Notes under the pieces: generated by a model | Told to the model about the DNA's origin: nothing | Seen by the model: only the letters and a program-made list of their open reading frames with translations | Databases searched by the model: none | Shown: positions 62,219-64,000 of the stretch, piece after piece | Position numbering within the stretch: the first letter of the stretch is position 1 | Layout of the letters: each line of letters begins with the position of its first letter | Assembly: GCA_022482625.1 (NCBI GenBank) | Contig: JAKVOU010000001.1 | Span: forward strand, 3,334,784-3,398,783 | Length of the DNA: 64,000 nt | Reading direction: 5' to 3' | From: Spirochaetia bacterium | GTDB taxonomy: Bacteria; Spirochaetota; Spirochaetia; Sphaerochaetales; Sphaerochaetaceae | Translations under genes and position numbers: made by a program

Positions 62219-62253
62219 CCTTGCTGTCAATACCTGAATGAAAGACAGCAAGG
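62219..62253. repeat. Perfect 10-bp inverted repeat between adhE and the HAD gene
   Basis: CCTTGCTGTC (62219-62228) and GACAGCAAGG (62244-62253) with a 15-base loop. There is no T run on either strand, so it is not a standard terminator; it may stabilise the adhE transcript end or act as an operator. Confidence 0.5.
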
Positions 62254-62281
62254 AAGAAATCCTGCCGAAAATTTTATGAAA

Positions 62282-64000
62282 CTATTTTTCTTCCTCCCAT
62301 TTTCTTCCATAATAGCAGTCCAGATACAGTTGTTTGATCTGGCTTATCAGCGGATACCGTGGGTTTGTCCCCGTGCATTGGTCATCGAAGGCGTTTATGG
62401 ACATCTGGTCGACGGCAGAGAGGAACTGATCCTCCGATACTCCCCACTGTTGTATGGAAGTTGGGATATCGAGATCCTTTTTCAGTGATTCTATTGCATC
62501 TATCAGTGCGGCGACCTTATCCATGGGAGTTGCATCGTCCGGTATATGCAGGAAGGTCGTGTTTTTCTGTTGGTTTGCCTTCATGTTGATGTAATCGGCA
62601 ACCCTGGCATATCTGCTGATAGCAGAGGGATACTCATACTGGGGAAATGCTGCCTGTTTGGTAGGATTGTCCGTAGCATTGAACCTGATGATATTTGTCA
62701 GCAGTAGTGCATTGGCCATGCCATGGGGGACATGAAAACGCGCACCGAGCTTGTGTGCCATGGAATGGCAGAGGCCAAGGAATGCATTTGCAAAGGCCAT
62801 ACCTGCGATGGTTGAGGCATTATGGACCTTTTCCCTGGCTTTCCTGTCGGTGCCGTCATGGTATGCAGAAGGAAGATACTTGAAGATGATCCTTGCAGCC
62901 TCCATAGCCAAGCCGTTGGTATAATCCGTACTCATCGTCGAGACCAATGCTTCCAGACTGTGGGTCAGCACATCGAGGCCGCATGCTGCGGTCAGACCTT
63001 TCGGCAATCCCAATGTCAGCTGGCTGTCCACGATAGCCATCGAGGGAGTCAATGCATAGTCGGCAATGGCATATTTCATGCCGGATTCTTCATCGGTGAT
63101 GATGGCAAAGGGGGTAACTTCAGCTCCTGTGCCACTGGTGGTAGGAATACAGACAAGCTGTGCCTTCTTTCCCATGTTCGGGAAAGAGTAGATCCGCTTC
63201 CTGATATCCATGAAACGCAAAGCCAATCCTTCGAATTTGACTTCAGGATGCTCATAGAGCAACCAGATTATCTTGGCTGCATCCATGGGAGAGCCTCCAC
63301 CGAATGCTATGAAGATGTCAGGTTTGAAAGTCTGTACCAGGTTCATGGCAAGGGAAACCGTGCCGAGGGTAGGATCCGGCTTGACCTGATGGAAGACTTC
63401 GCATTCTATGCCCAGTTCTTCCAATCGGTCGGTAACCATATCCGTCATGCCGCTGGAAAACAGATAGTCGTCTGTTACCAAGAATGCTCTTTTCTTGCCC
63501 TCAAGTTCTCCCAGAGCGACAGGAAGACATCCATATTTGAAATATACCTTCGGGGGCAACCTGAACCACAGCATGTTTTCTCTCCTTGCAGCAACGGTCT
63601 TGATGTTGAGCAGATGTTTCGGGCCGACGTTTTCACTGATTGAATTGTTGCCCCATGAGCCGCAGCCCAAAGTCAACGACGGTTCCAGACGGAAGTTGTA
63701 GATATCACCGATGGCACCCTGGCTGGTCGGCATGTTGATCAGCACGCGGCTGGTCTTGAGTATCCGACCGAAGGTGTCGACCTTATCCTGTTCAGATTCA
63801 TCAATATACAGTACCGAGGTATGTCCGAATCCTCCCAAGGCAACAAGTTGTGCTGCCTTGGCTGCTCCGTCCCCGAAATTCTCACATTGGAACATGCCGA
63901 GAACTGGTGAAAGCTTCTCATGGGCAAAGGGTTCAGAAGCGGTAATCTTTTCACATTCGGCAATGAGGACCTTTGCTGTTTCAGGTACTTTGAATCCCGC
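62282..64000 (-). CDS. adhE: Bifunctional acetaldehyde/alcohol dehydrogenase, N-terminus outside the window
   Basis: The last 572 codons; the frame is open to the window edge and homology continues (A-G-F-K-V-P-E-T-A-K-V), so the Met at 63895 is internal. Full AdhE is about 870 residues. The visible part has the end of the CoA-linked aldehyde dehydrogenase half (G-S-W-G-N-N-S-I-S-E-N-V-G-P-K-H-L-L-N near the linker) and the whole iron-dependent alcohol dehydrogenase half: G-G-G-S-P-M-D-A-A-K, P-T-T-S-G-T-G-A-E, and iron ligands in D-V-L-T-H-S-L-E-A and G-L-C-H-S-M-A-H plus H-V-P-H-G. It turns acetyl-CoA into ethanol, regenerating NAD+ in fermentation. Confidence 0.96.
   Translation of the reverse strand, partial: AGFKVPETAKVLIAECEKITASEPFAHEKLSPVLGMFQCENFGDGAAKAAQLVALGGFGHTSVLYIDESEQDKVDTFGRILKTSRVLINMPTSQGAIGDIYNFRLEPSLTLGCGSWGNNSISENVGPKHLLNIKTVAARRENMLWFRLPPKVYFKYGCLPVALGELEGKKRAFLVTDDYLFSSGMTDMVTDRLEELGIECEVFHQVKPDPTLGTVSLAMNLVQTFKPDIFIAFGGGSPMDAAKIIWLLYEHPEVKFEGLALRFMDIRKRIYSFPNMGKKAQLVCIPTTSGTGAEVTPFAIITDEESGMKYAIADYALTPSMAIVDSQLTLGLPKGLTAACGLDVLTHSLEALVSTMSTDYTNGLAMEAARIIFKYLPSAYHDGTDRKAREKVHNASTIAGMAFANAFLGLCHSMAHKLGARFHVPHGMANALLLTNIIRFNATDNPTKQAAFPQYEYPSAISRYARVADYINMKANQQKNTTFLHIPDDATPMDKVAALIDAIESLKKDLDIPTSIQQWGVSEDQFLSAVDQMSINAFDDQCTGTNPRYPLISQIKQLYLDCYYGRKWEEEK

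Noticed and set aside
62822-63643. 273-codon plus-strand frame opposite adhE
   Set aside because: Shadow of a strongly conserved gene; composition and lack of start signals argue against coding.
63895-64000. Met at 63895 as the real start of the dehydrogenase
   Set aside because: The frame is open to the window edge and the upstream codons continue the AdhE sequence, so the gene is cut by the window.

Overview
The window looks like a chromosome segment of a free-living or gut-associated anaerobic bacterium, most probably a spirochaete close to Sphaerochaeta. This is inference. The basis is moderate GC content; four ABC substrate-binding proteins whose signal peptides all end in the same F-A-N-G cleavage region without a lipobox; an adhE fermentation gene; ferrous-iron (Feo) transport; and a complete branched-chain amino acid cluster that makes isoleucine through citramalate. 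I saw no rRNA, tRNA, CRISPR array or intact insertion sequence.

Layout. 1-4 kb: end of a nucleotide-sugar type cytidylyltransferase gene in AT-rich DNA, a ferritin-like/VIT1 fusion, a TrpR-family regulator and a DEAD-box helicase. 4.3-11 kb: iron locus 1 (feoA-feoB, a TetR regulator and a heterodimeric ABC exporter pair). 11-20.5 kb: DUF2804, a PpiC-type chaperone, an FAD dehydrogenase, a degenerate Fic-fold protein overlapping a D-aminoacylase, and a polar amino acid ABC importer. 20.5-23 kb: iron locus 2 (feoA-feoB-small Cys-rich protein). 23-30 kb: a two-HAD fusion, a membrane methyltransferase, a GH4 glycosidase between two LacI regulators, a DtxR-type metalloregulator and an AraC regulator. 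30.2-41.7 kb: attenuator-controlled ilvN-ilvC-leuA-cimA-leuC-leuD-leuB-ilvD-ilvB, with ilvD broken by a one-base frameshift. 41.7-48.7 kb: a second amino acid importer, aroE, DUF3793-flavodoxin, a GNAT enzyme, and a membrane ferredoxin with its PadR regulator. 48.7-51.6 kb: an AT-rich accessory island (AbiE toxin-antitoxin pair, a dual-specificity phosphatase) ending in truncated gene remnants. 51.6-64 kb: a third amino acid importer, a purine-nucleoside uptake and salvage cluster, an MFS transporter, a HAD phosphatase and adhE, which runs off the window.

How the parts connect. Iron is the main theme. Two feo operons and the DUF3793-flavodoxin operon carry near-identical 16-bp boxes of the form GTTAG-N6-CTAAC, two of them placed directly against or over a sigma-70 -10 element. 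A DtxR-family regulator that could read them is encoded at 28.8 kb. Amino acid supply is the second theme: one biosynthetic cluster under a leader-peptide attenuator and three polar amino acid importers, two of which have a terminator hairpin between the binding-protein gene and the permease gene. The most interesting items are the iron-box regulon, the ilv leader peptide (22 of 40 residues are Ile, Leu or Val), the ilvD frameshift, the AbiE promoter (perfect consensus inside a 48-bp palindrome, apparently leaderless), and the pseudo-Fic/D-aminoacylase pair.
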